The notes under the pieces: model-generated
What the model was told of the DNA's origin: nothing
What the model saw: only the letters and a program-made list of their open reading frames with translations
The model's database searches: none
Assembly (NCBI GenBank): GCA_020543525.1
Contig: JAHYIO010000003.1
Span: 186,001-250,000, forward strand
Direction: 5' to 3'
Source: Coriolopsis trogii
Lineage: Eukaryota; Basidiomycota; Agaricomycetes; Polyporales; Polyporaceae
Length of the DNA stretch: 64,000 nt
In this document: positions 12,354 through 23,685 of the stretch, one piece after another
Numbering within the stretch: the first letter of the stretch is position 1
Layout of the letters: each line of letters begins with the position of its first letter
Made by a program: the position numbers and the translations under genes

Positions 12354-15300
12354 ATGCGTCGTTCGTTTCGACTTGCTCGTCTAGGCGTTCGTCAAGCTTC
12401 GACTGCCACCGCGGCCCAGGTATGTCGTTCAGACTGTCTTGATCAACTCTGACAAACAAGAAAACACCAAGCCGAAGTTTCAACTAGATGGCCAAGTTAG
12501 TTCGTCTACAATTCCTCGCAGTCGGAGCTGGGGACGACCACCAGAAGCTCTATCTACCAAGAGCGACAACGGCACCGGAAACAGCTATGCTCGTCCTCCC
12601 CAGTCATCTATCCCGCAACGGAAGTCATGGGCACGACCCCAGCAACCGCAATCCGGCCCTCCCAAACCTCCCGGTATCAGCGAACTTCCCGAGCCTATTC
12701 GTGCACGGGTGCAAAGAGACCGAGGGCAGCGCTCTGGATCCAATCGGAAGCCTGACCTCCCACCGCACATGCAGCAGTCGTCTACCCCTGCAGCCTCGTC
12801 GAGTAAAGGGCGAGATGCGAATCAGGCTATCGGGAACATTCTCCGGAACGACCGCATCCAGAAGGCGTCGACGACCTTTGCGGAGAATGATGATAAGAGG
12901 GGAGTTCAGGAGAGGGAGAGGGAGAGGGAGAGAGAAGGCGGGAGGGAGAGGCCACGGCCTGGCGCACAAGTCTGGACGCCTGGTTTGTCTGTCGTCGAGG
13001 AGGGGACTTCTCGCCAGCGACAGAAGCGTGCGTTCAAGGAGAGGGGTTCATTGGTGTCCCGCCTAGGTGAGGGTGAGATTCCTAAGCATACTCGTGTGCA
13101 AGATCACCGCCCGGCGGCGGCCAAAGAGAAGGAAAAGACGGAAAAGGGTCCCAAGCTCATTAAAAAAGCGAACGTGGATGTGTTCATACCTTCCGTGGTC
13201 TCCGTGGGCACCCTCGCGAAGTTGCTCAATGTGAAACTTGGTAAGTTGGACGAATGCTTATCCCGTTCTCTTCTATTGGCTAACCCTGGTGTAAGACACA
13301 CTTCGTCGAACGATGATTCGAGCCGGCATGCAGGACGAAGCCGCTTACGATCATAGTAGGTTTCATTGACTGCAGTCTGCCAGTGACTCCTGTTGAACGA
13401 GTTTGACAGTGCTCACTTCCGAATACGCTTCTCTAATTGCGATGGAGTTCAATCGTAACCCTGTTGTCAACGATGAAGCCGCGTTTGATATTTATCCACC
13501 GTGCGTATAGCGCTACACGTATTGTACCTTATCTCACAGCGAGCCAGGCCTCCTCACCCGGAACCATCAACTCTGCCTCAACGGCCGCCAGTGGTCACGA
13601 TCATGGGTCATGTAGACCACGGGAAGACAACGCTGTTGGACACCCTGCGGTCAACTTCTGTTGCGAAAGGCGAAGCTGGTGGAATTACACAACACATTGG
13701 TGCCTTCTCCGTGCCCGTCCCTGCTAACGGAAACTCGTCGGAACCCACACGCACGATCACGTTCCTCGACACTCCGGGGCACGCGGCCTTCTCCGCGATG
13801 CGTGCGCGAGGAGCGAGTGTGACCGATATCGTCGTTCTCGTCGTTGCAGCGGATGACGGCATCATGCCGCAGACGCGTGAAGTCCTAGAACTCGTCAAGA
13901 ATTCGAAGGTCGGGCTTGTCGTTGCTATCAACAAGGTGGACAAGCCCGGAGTAGATATCGTGAGTAGCTTTCTCACATGTATCGAGCACAGCACTGCGCT
14001 TTGTGGAGTGATAACGAACGATCGCCTTCATAGACAAAAGTCGAGCATGCGCTGCTTGCCGAGGGTGTGCAACTGGAGACGTTCGGCGGCGACATTCCTG
14101 CCGTGCATGTCTCTGGGTTGACGGGTCAAGGGCTCGATCAGTTGGTGGAGACCATATCCGTACTTGCAGAAATGCAGGACATCCGAGCTGAGCGCGACGG
14201 GCTCGTGCAAGGATACGTTCTCGAGTCTAAGGTTACCAAAGGGCTAGGGTATGTCTTTGTGTCTCACACTTTTCTCTCTCTACTGCATGTACATGCTCAT
14301 GATGTTATGGCACTGCAGCCCCACTGGCACTGTGCTCGTCCTTCGTGGCTGCCTCAAACCAGGCCAGAGCCTGATCTGTGGACTCACGTCTGCCAAAGTC
14401 CGCATCCTGACGGACTCGACCGGCAAAGCGGTCAAGGCAGCTTACCCCGGCATGGCCGTGACCGTCTCCGGCTGGAAGGAGTTGCCCAACGCTGGGGACG
14501 AGGTGCTGACTGGCTCAGACGCCGACATCAAGAAGGCGCTCACAAACCGCGCCCGGAAGGCCGAGATGGAAGCTGCTCTGGCCGATGTTGAGGCTATCAA
14601 CGAACAGCGACGGACGGAGCGCGAGAAGCGTGAGGCGGACGATGCAGCGGACGGCGATGGGCCAGCGCACGCGCCACAACCTAGTGGGCCAAAAGAGCTC
14701 CGGTTGGTAATCAAGGGCGACGTGAGCGGCAGCGTGGAGGCCGTGTCGAACGCTCTGGAGATTATTGGGAACGACGTCGCGCGGACGAAAATTGTCGCGA
14801 CAGGTGTCGGGGACGTGACCGAGTCTGACGTCCTGCGTGCGAAGGCGGCCGAAGGTAGAGTTCATTTCGTCCTCTCGCGCGTGTGCGTGTGTGTTTGCGT
14901 GCGTTCGTGCAGGACATATACACACACGATCGCACACTCATACATGCACACGCACACATTCATACATCCACTCACTCGCTGAACTCCGTCCCCCGACAGG
15001 GATCGTGATCGCGTTCTCCGTTAAGGTGCCCCGTCCGGTCGAGGCCGAGGCGCACGCGCAAAACGTGCCCATCCTGTCCTCCTCGGTCATCTACAAACTC
15101 ATGGACGACGTGACGACACGCGTCATCGGTCTGCTGCCCCCGATCGTGGAGAAGCGCGTGACGGGTGAGGCGACCGTCCTCCAGCTGTTCGACATCCACC
15201 TCAAGGGCAAGAAGACGACCCAGGTCGGCGGGTGCAGGGTCACTGATGGGGTCGTCGAGAAGAACAAACTTGCGCGCGTCGTGCGGAATGGCGAGATCGT

Positions 15301-15527
15301 CTTTGAAGGTGAGCCGTCCTCTCGCGTTGTCTCCGTATATCTGTAGATGGGCTCACCACCGACGTGGCTCTGTAGGTTCGCTTGAGACACTGAAGCAGTT
15401 TAAAAAGGATATGCAGGAGGTCGCCAAGGGCTTGGAGTGTGGATTGAACCTCGCCGGGTTCGACGACCTCCGGGTTGGGGACACGATCCAGATGTTCGAG
15501 GAGGTTGAGATGCCGGGTAAGTTATGA
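12354..15527 (+). CDS. IFM1: Mitochondrial translation initiation factor IF-2
   Basis: Exons 12354-12419, 12472-13240, 13296-13355, 13410-13500, 13548-13959, 14034-14248, 14319-14854, 15000-15308, 15376-15527; 869 aa. It is a GTPase that brings initiator tRNA to the mitochondrial ribosome (family knowledge). Residues 1-22 ([10 protein letters not shown]...) form a basic amphipathic mitochondrial presequence. A low-complexity Ser/Pro/Arg segment follows, with a run of Arg-Glu pairs encoded near 12910-12940. The G domain shows G1 GHVDHGKTT (349-357), G3 DTPGHAAF and G4 NKVDKP, followed by IF-2 domains II-IV. The end MPGKL then stop overlaps a GTAAG, so a further intron cannot be fully excluded. 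Confidence 0.93.
12910..12957. repeat. Purine-rich GAGAGG tandem repeat within the IFM1 coding sequence
   Basis: GAGAGG-type hexamers encode alternating Arg-Glu residues in the disordered N-terminal extension of IFM1. It is in frame, so length changes in steps of six would be tolerated. Confidence 0.75.
14876..14966. repeat. GT-rich then CA-rich tract inside an IFM1 intron
   Basis: Inside the intron 14855-14999 a GT/GC-rich arm (about 14878-14908) is followed by a CA-rich arm (about 14919-14965). The two are roughly complementary and could fold into a hairpin in the pre-mRNA. Confidence 0.6.
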
Positions 15528-15821
15528 TTCGTATAATCGCTATCGGACCGTACGTAGTTGGATCGCAGATGCCATAGAGGGGCTGCATCCCACCACTATA
15601 CACACGCTATACATTCACAGAGAGACACACTGCTCCGTTCATCAGAGTCATAATATACTACGGCTTTTCATATGCATACAATCACATTCAGTTAAGTAAG
15701 TGCAGTGCGGTCCGCGCGTTCTAATTTATTTGCGAAATCGACAATGTCCTCCGGCGTGCACGACGATCGCCGGTCAATAATAGCTCCAGTCAATACCCAC
15801 ATCAACCCCCTGATTCCAATT

Positions 15822-17253
15822 TCATGACCGTGCTTTGTTGGCATCGTCCAGGATGAGCTCCTTTGCGCCGATGGTGCCTGTACGTCCCCCAACACCGAAC
15901 GTGAAGTTGATGTTGCCCAGGTCGCGATCGGTCTTTTCGAGCAGCGTCCAGCTGCGATTGTCCTGCTTCTTGAGCTTCAGCTCGACCTGCAAGGGTGGGG
16001 TCAGTCCGACGTTCCACTAGCGCTAGTGTTTGAGAGCTGGACCGACGATATGCATACCTTTGTACCGTAGAACTTGTACGATGACTCGGCGACGTTGACG
16101 GGACCCCATAGTTGGATCGTCTTGCGGAAACGCTTGGACGCGGGGAGATACAAGTCCAGGAAGACCTATTGCATTCGTCAGCCTTTCCTTCTCTGTGAGC
16201 TGCGTCTTGTAGATGTGAGACGGACCTCGGTCTCCTCGATCTTGACGGTGCTCGTCTCCGGGTTGGCCTGTTTGGCAAATACGGACGCGTGGACCTCGGT
16301 GGGGGTTTGATAGTGATCAATACGGCATTGGGTGAACTGTTCTTGTTCCTAAGTGATCACCATATACCATGTGAGCTCACTCGGAACGTGACATTCCATC
16401 GGATGGAGATTTAGCGTACAGCATCGGGCTTGGCTTTGGGGACGAAGACGTGGCGGCCCTTCTTGCAACCCTCGATCTTGAGGAACTCATCGAACTCGAG
16501 CACGCGCCGCTTGCAGCACAAGTAGCCCTTTGGCGGGGTAGGGTGGTGTCGGTGGGCGCGGCCTACGACGACGGTCGGGGGAGCAGACGTACCTTGCTGC
16601 CTTCGTGGAAGATCGGCTTCGTAAAGCGTACGTCAAGAAGCTGGATCACAGAGGGCGAAGAGGCGGCTGGCGACGGGAACTTACAGGCTTGGGATGGTAT
16701 GTGCACTCTGCGGCCGCGCCGCCATCTGTCCGGTGCAGCTCGTCGCTCTCGTACACGACGCTGCAGCCGTTGTGGCGACATTTTGTCCCCGCCGGGACGG
16801 GCGCGGCCAGATCGTCTTCCTCCTCCTCAAACTTGGGTGCTGGTGAGGACGCCGAGGGCGTTGCTCTCGTGCTGAACGTCTGCGTTCCCGGCCCAGACGA
16901 GTATGTCTCCGACGCGCCGGACGACGATGTCATTTTCAGATCGACCTGCGGAGCGGCCTTTGGGGGCGGCGCTTGAGGCGCCTCGTCGGAATGCTGGCCT
17001 TGGGAGCATCCCTGGGTGTGCGAGGGCGGGGTCAATCGGGTCTTCTGACTTGCTCTGCCTGACGCGCGTTGCGTACCTCGATCTTCATGAACTCGTCAAA
17101 GTCGAGGACGGGCTTGTTGATGTCGGAGCAGCAGGACCATGACTTGAGGCCTTCGTGGAAGATGGGTGCGCCGGGGTGATAAGTGCAGCTCTCTGGGCCG
17201 TTGTTCTCGGGTTCGAAGTCCTTGCCGCAGCCTTTGTGCGTGCAGCGGGGCAT
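15822..17253 (-). CDS. CHORD-CS domain protein (RAR1/CHP-1/CHORDC1 type HSP90 cochaperone)
   Basis: Exons (leftwards) 17253-17077, 17011-16685, 16616-16593, 16527-16420, 16348-16226, 16165-16058, 15986-15822; 343 aa. CHORD1 covers about residues 4-68 ([30 protein letters not shown]). CHORD2 covers 137-202 ([32 protein letters not shown]); the Cys/His pattern fits two zinc ions per domain. A CS (p23-like) domain follows at about 213-310. Family members bind HSP90 and SGT1 and act in stress or polarity signalling. In the 24-nt exon an alternative acceptor would add eight residues and break the CHORD motif, so the shorter form is preferred. It is convergent with IFM1, 294 bp apart. Confidence 0.93.
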
Positions 17254-18393
17254 GGCAGGCGGTGTGCGGTGTAAGTATAGAGCAGGTATATGCTGGTGGT
17301 CAGAAAGCAAGCGGGGGAGACAGAGGCGGGCGGCGGACAGCGACCGACCTTTTTCGACGACGGCGGGGGAAGAGGAGAGCAGGAATCGCGATCGAAGATA
17401 CCAGAAATTGCACGCGCCTCCTCGCGCCTCGCCCACGTGAGTCGCGTCACCGCGTCGCGTCGCGTGCCACGCGCGTTCAGGGTCCCTCTCCTCCTCCCCG
17501 CCTTGTTCACATCGTCGTCCAGCCCAGCAGAGTTCAACCTGGCGACCGTTCGCTGCCATCAGCGTATTACGAGACTACCCTTGCCCTCACGCTGCTCACA
17601 CCCGGCCTTGTCAAGGCCACGCACCCTTCTTACGGCGCTGTTCGTACACGAGTCGCCTACGCAGTGAGGTCAGAGGACACCCGGGCGCACACGTCCGCAG
17701 TAAACAGCACGTTCGTTGCCGATACGAGTACAGGGCTCTGGAAGCAACAAGCATCAAACTTGTCCAGTCTCCGCAGCGATTCCTCGTCGCCAAGTACTGG
17801 TTTCCCCCTTCTCAAAGTTCCAAACCTTCGTACATACTCGCGATGCAATCTCGCTCGCGCTCCCCTGCTGCCGTGTTCGGACGGCGATTCATCGCAGGAA
17901 TGTGGCCCCTGCGTCCCGACCGAGGCTGTACTCGAGCGCCATACTCGCAGAGAAGCACGGAGATGAGGGACTTGGAGCACTCACCCCGCACGCATCATCA
18001 GCTCCCGGTGTTTGAGGGTTACCCAGCCCTGTGCACCCTCGCATTCGCCGATCTGATGTGAAGATACGGACAAGGTCCCGCCTAAAGAGAGGTACGAAGC
18101 GGGCTCGTACCCGACTTCTTCTGCGACTCGCAGAGTTACGTGGCCCTCATCCGGACGGGATTAATACTGCACAATGACACCGACGGCGGAAACGTAAATG
18201 CCATAGACGTGGAAGTGCTTGATGTCTCCCTGCGCCCTCAGGAGCTCTCCCGGGGCGCTGGGCCTTCCCACTCGCACCTTATGCGCGGCGCGGACGATTC
18301 CGATATTAGGAGTGTGCTCAGATGAACGTCTCGATGCTGTCCAATGGCTTGCCTGGAAGACGCGGCCTGAGGCCTGAGCTTGAGTCCGTGCCC

Positions 18394-18405
18394 GGGGGGG
18401 GGGGG
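18394..18405. repeat. Poly-G run of 12
   Basis: Twelve consecutive G, preceded by CCC and followed by CC. It is the longest homopolymer I saw and a likely site of sequencing or assembly length error. Confidence 0.8.
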
Positions 18406-20033
18406 CCGCGTCTCGTTCTCATCTCCCCCCACTTTTGTTTCCTTTCGAGCACAAAGAGGGTCGCCTCGAACTCGTGTTCTCGTCGTGTACCGGCCATTCC
18501 TGTCTCTCACCTGTCTGCACTCCGCGTTGCCAGCGGTCGTCCGAGCTCAGCCGTGGCCACCGGCATCATCCTTTCTCGATTGCAACGATCTCGGTGCGTG
18601 CTGCGTTCGAAGTTCTTCTTCGAGCGGACCGTCCGATACGCGAACCCGCCGGCAGTACAGTCGTCACGATGGCCTCCAGCGCAGCATCTGGACGCCCTCT
18701 AGATAGCACACGCCGGCGACCCTCGATCTGAGTATAGGACGCCTGGGCGCTACCCCATCCCAGCCCGTGTTCTGGCAGTGCAAAGCGGCCCTTCTCTGCC
18801 CTCGTCGGAGGGCGTCTCTGCTGTTCTGTTTTGTGGATAAAAAGCAGGCTACCAAACCCTAGCTCAACTCCGCGAGGTCAACTGACCGGGCTGAACCGCC
18901 GACACGGCACCCCTCCGGAGTTGGACCTGTAGTCGCAGGCTCCGCCTCGCCTGCCTCGTGCTAGCAACCCGTTCTTGGTGCCACAGGGAAGACGCGCGCC
19001 ATGCGGGTGGCTCAACCCTGAGAGCATCGATGCAGGCCACCTCGGTCCTGGGCTGTCGGCCTGCTATCGGAAAATGAGGCTCCATGACGGACCACAGGGA
19101 GCCCGAGAGTGCAACCCCGAGAGTCATATAGGACAATACACGCGCTCGCTTGCCCGGCTCGATCACGATCGCACAGGCGTTATGAGGATCTGCACACCTC
19201 ATGACGGTCGGGCGAGCGGAGGCCTACTAGGGAGTGGGTGGTGTGGTCACCGCCGTGGTGATGGCGATGCGACATACGAGGATGCTCGATGGTGGAGAAC
19301 CCCACGATGCCGACATTGCACGGTCGGCGAGGCTCCTGGAGAGTGTTATCGGAGGCCACCCTGAACCTCGTCCTCCGCCCTGCGGCGTGCCAGTCCAGAA
19401 GGCCTGAAGATGTCTTCAATCGTAATGTGTCAGCGAACGTCAGCCCCGGAGCGACCCATTCGCACCTGTATGAAACGGCCTCTTCACGACCCTATCGTCG
19501 ACGGGCGAGCGGTGGGCGAGCTGGTCCCTCCTGGGCTCGTTCGCCGTCCACCACGCACTGGAAGTTCCTGAAGATCGACAACCCTGCGCGCCGTGGTCAG
19601 ACTCCTTCCCAGCCACTATATCACGCAGCTCATGCTTCCAAGAGCGCGGCGCCGCACTTCGGCAGGAGGACCGCGGCGTGCCCAGTGCAAATTGTGTACG
19701 TATGCTTCGAATCGACGAACGTGGACGTGAATGGCGAGCGACGATGGCGCAAACGCAGGTGCAGACGCAGAACGCAGATCCAGACGCTTTTGGAGGCAGA
19801 ACAAACCCTGAAACAGAGTCAGCTTGATACCAGAGTTCGCTCGCACCCAAGGCCAATCCCAATCTCGTGTTCCAGACTGGTAACCTCGAGGCGCGAGGTT
19901 CGGCGTCCGTCGGATTTGGACATCTGCTACTGCAGCCCGGATAGCTTGGCAGGGCAAAGGCAGGTACCGTAAGTGTACCAGTCAGGTCATTGCATCCTCA
20001 CAGGATGTCGACCTCCGCCCCTTGGCGGCTTCC

Positions 20034-20057
20034 CCGAATGTATAGCCCAACATTCGG
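20034..20057. repeat. 8-bp inverted repeat
   Basis: CCGAATGT and ACATTCGG are separated by eight bases. No associated gene or mobile-element end was recognised. Confidence 0.45.
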
Positions 20058-21146
20058 CTTCACCGGCGTCGTGGTGCTGGTCAAGCAGGTGAACACGTCC
20101 GCAGCGCTTCACCCAATGAGCAAGCGAGGTGCCGAGGCCAGAGAGACGATCCAAAGGTCGAAGTTTGCGAAAGAGGGTCGGGCGACGGGCGTCGTCGCTG
20201 GCCGTACGTCAACCGGACCTGGTCGCTTTCGGTCGGGGGTGCGATTGTAGTATGATCCTGATCTCCGCCGGCAGCCCGCACGCCAACGCAGGGTGCCACT
20301 CTTCAGCCGGGGACGTGTTGGGAGTGAAGAGATGGGAGAAGAGGGGATGGATGGTTAACGAGCGCACGACGGCATTCCCAAACAGCGTACAAATCGCGCT
20401 CCAAGCTGTCGCAGTCCCAAGTAAGTCCTCTGCCCCTCCCGGAATCCCGCCGACCAAAGCCGGCCGGACGATCTGTCCCACCGCTCGTCCGCCACCGAAC
20501 AGCCCGTTACGAGAAATCGGCAGCGGCGATCCCCGCCTGTCCACTCATCCAGGCCAAACGTGAGCCCATCGCAGCCGTCGATCCTTTCGCTTAACGCCAC
20601 CCGGCCAGTACGCAGTCACCTCTTATGAAGCATCCATCCGGCGCAACTTCATCTCACACTCGCCTATGTACTGTGCAGCGGTGCGCGGCCGTGCCATACG
20701 CCTGACGCCCCTTTTCATCATCGCAGCAGAGAGGCACTATCGAGCACATCCCGCGCGCACGCAGCCTGCACCAAACTGAACGGGAGCCACTTCATCTACT
20801 ATGGCGTTGTGTGTCCCTGTTCGACAGGTGGGGTTGCCGCTCACTGACGGCTCGCCCCGCTTCCGCTGCAGCAGTCTAGCTGTAAACATCCTCTTCGACA
20901 TCCCAGGCCCCGGGCGACACCGCGATTCACAGAACCCATGCCGGCACTAGACGAGAACGAGGACAGCACCCCGGCCTTCTCCTCGACCCGTCCTGCTTCT
21001 ATCGCTCGTCGACGGCTCAAAAAGGGGGTGGTGAGAGGAGTGGTGTTTGGCACGCTGAACGTTCTGCGCTCGTGCCACTATACAGTTACAGCGAGTGAGT
21101 ACAGCCGGAGCAGATCGTCCTCGGAGCGCCCAACGACGAGCGACCG

Positions 21147-22533
21147 TCAAGCCAATCCCGGGCCAAACGCCTCCCAGACGAGGAAGCCCACCCCCCAAGG
21201 GCCCACACGCCCCAGCGTGCGCAGCGCCGTGTTGACCCGCCGACGCATCGGCGACGTCGCGGGGTCGTGCGGCGCGTGCGCCGGGTTCTCGAAGAACGAC
21301 AGCGCGCCGTCCGCGCGCGCCTTGCGCATGATCACAGCGAGCACCGAGTGCTGCTTTTGCGCGGGCGCGAGGCGGTCGATGTGCACCGCTTTCCGTGCCG
21401 CGTCCCATGGCCGGCAGACGAGCTCGTACGCGAGGCCGGCGACGGCGCCCCCTGCGACGAGCGTCGTCGCGTGCACGATGCGCGGCGTGTGTTTCCGGAT
21501 AGAGCGGAGTCGCTCGTCGGCCGTCTCTGCGGTGCGGTCGAGGGCGTTCTGAGACATCGCCTTGGTCTCGAGCGCGCATCGCCGGGTGACATCGAAGATG
21601 GCGAAGAAGACGGCGAAACCTGAAGTGCATGCGTGACCGCGAAGGTACGGATGGCATGACGGGATAGGATGATGGATGAAGCGGGAGAGGAGAATGAAGC
21701 AGGTTATGTGAGTATGTGCACTCACGGTGAGATCGATGTGTGCGCAGGTGTCCGCGTACGTACCACAGATGTCTTTCGCGCAGCCCCAGCCCCATCCGTC
21801 CCAACCGCGTCCGGCCATCTCGCCCACCTCCTTCATCCAGTCGCGCACCTGGCGGGCTTCGGAAAGCTGTTCCGCGCGGGGCATGGGCGTCGTGGGCTCG
21901 GTCTTGAGGAATACTTCTTTCCAGGCATCGTGCCAACCGGTCGCGGGAGAGGTGCCCTCGAGCGCGAAGCGCATGTTCTCTGCTGGGGCGGCGACTATAG
22001 CCTGTGCACCGCCCGCTATCGCCCCGGAGATAGCGGCGAGGGTTGTGGGGTGGGAGGCGAGGAGGGGCTCGAGCTGGCTGGACGCTTCGGTGTATGTAGA
22101 CCAGAGCACGACGCCGAGGAGTCCGTTGACGAGCATGGGAGGGATAAAGTGCTTGGGAATGACTGCCCACTGGGATCGCGGGACGATTGTAAGAACATGC
22201 AGGGCTGGAGGGTCGGGAGAATACTGTGCACGTACGCCATATTCTTTCACCAGCCAGGACACGTATTGCGGCGAGAGCGACTGGCCATGGTTCTGCGCGA
22301 GTCCGCGGAGAGAATGCCAACCGCTGACTGGACGCAGCAGACGGGGTGGGATGGATGGGCATCCGGTGAGCGAGGGGAAGCAGACGAATCAGTGGCCACA
22401 GACCTTTCGAAGGGCGGAAGAGCCTCACGGGCCTGGAGAAGTAGAGAGCCAGACTACGGGTCGCGGTCCTGGCAAGCGCAGCATAGAACGAGTTGGCCTG
22501 CTGTTGTGCGCTCTCGTCATCGTTGGCCGACAT
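21147..22533 (-). CDS. Mitochondrial carrier (SLC25)-like membrane protein
   Basis: Exons (leftwards) 22533-22404, 22327-22236, 22169-21764, 21619-21147; 366 aa. Two carrier signatures P-x-[DE]-x-x-[RK] are visible: PAENMR at 136-141 and PWDAAR at 280-285, each after a Gly/Ala-rich helix. The position expected for the first repeat has RPVRLFRP, lacking the acidic residue. SLC25 proteins exchange metabolites across the inner mitochondrial membrane, and three repeats of about 100 residues fit the length. The substrate cannot be told. The start at 22533 (MSANDD) was chosen as the first ATG giving a plausible N-terminus; an upstream in-frame extension is possible. Confidence 0.8.
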
Positions 22534-23685
22534 GCAAGGACGCGTGCATGAAGATTGTCGAGCGCAACCTACAGCCTCCGTCCAACAGCTCACGCCCATC
22601 GGCGCCACGGCAAACACGTGTCTCTAGTCCCGTGACTGTCTGAGTCCCTCCCTCTTATCCGCTGCACAGCTCGTCTCTTTGTGTCCAACTAGCTCCGAGC
22701 ATTAGCGTCAGCTCTGAGAGCGAGAGCGTTGAGTTTAATTGCACAGTTCACCAAACCGTGTCGGCAACGCTCAGCTGCAGACGCTATGGCGGCGGCAACG
22801 AATCCCTTAGCTTGGCTGCGATGATTGTAGAGGTCACATTGCGTCGACAAAGGAGCGCCATACATGGTGCCACCCTTCGGCATCATACTCTGCTCTGACT
22901 TCCCAGCGTCCGGGCGGATATAGTACATTCAAGAAAGGAGAGGACTCGACGAATTAACCAGGTCACTAAATGCAGTTAGTTCCGTACTCTGTGACACTCT
23001 TCCATTCCGGGTCGCTCGAAATTAACCACACCCGCATAGGAGCATGTCACATAAGCTGATTACTAGACGTATTGTCATGCGGCAATATGCTCGTGCCCCA
23101 AGATGTTTTGTTCATGCAGGAGCCTAGGTTTGTTTGAGAACAAGGGGGTTGGCATTCCCTACTTCCGGCATCAGTACACACGTCACTCTAGACGTCCCCC
23201 AGCGCTATCGACGCTCGCATGCCTATGGCCCCTTGAAGCTTCAGAGAGAAGGGCCCTAACAGAGAGCGTCATCGACGCACCTCGCCTCCTGCATGCGACT
23301 GTTGAATAGATGGGCTGACTTGCCTCTCCATCCCTCAGCCCTGCGTCCGTTAGAGTGCGTGTTCGGCGCGAGTTACAGGCGAGCGCATCGCCCAGGAAAG
23401 GTTTGCTGACATACATATTGTACCCGCAGTGAGTCTGAGTTCAATACAAACGCAGACGCCATCATAGCGTACTTAGATACTGAGCGCTAGAGCAGCGCCA
23501 CAAAATAATTGCAACGGCTCGGCTACAGCCGGCCACTCCGTGCTACTCCGCGATGCGTGTTACGAGCGCCTACGACCCATTGCACGTTGGTGACAAACCA
23601 AGATCTGTGCCTTATTCCGGTCCGACTTCTTGCACACACCTGCTCGTCATCGTATGCTAACCTTGCAATCTACACCTCTTTCGCC
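22534..23685. other. Divergent intergenic region, carrier / ALKBH7-like
   Basis: About 1.15 kb between two divergent starts; it must contain both promoters. The middle (22930-23100, 23400-23510) is AT-richer. No gene was seen. Confidence 0.5.

Larger units (their letters stand above)
17254..21146. other. 3.9-kb stretch without a supported gene
   Basis: The left part (17254 to about 17600) must hold the CHORD gene promoter, which includes a CACGTG palindrome near 17434. Beyond that, frames are short or Arg/Ser-rich, as expected from GC-rich non-coding DNA, and no set of introns gave a protein-like product. It contains a 12-base G run (18394-18405) and a small inverted repeat at 20034-20057. 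A non-coding RNA or eroded element cannot be excluded. Confidence 0.5.

Noticed and set aside
17166..17966. 266-codon open frame on the + strand
   Set aside because: It is antisense to the first CHORD exon and its promoter, Arg/Ser-rich, with no recognisable domain; typical of GC-rich shadow frames.
19289..19972. 227-codon open frame on the + strand in the gene-free island
   Set aside because: Composition is dominated by Arg, Ser and Pro without hydrophobic cores, with no splice-linked neighbours or motif.
20947..22617. 556-codon open frame on the - strand
   Set aside because: Only its first part (the carrier N-terminus) agrees with the spliced model; the rest is out of frame with the carrier signatures and Arg/His-rich.
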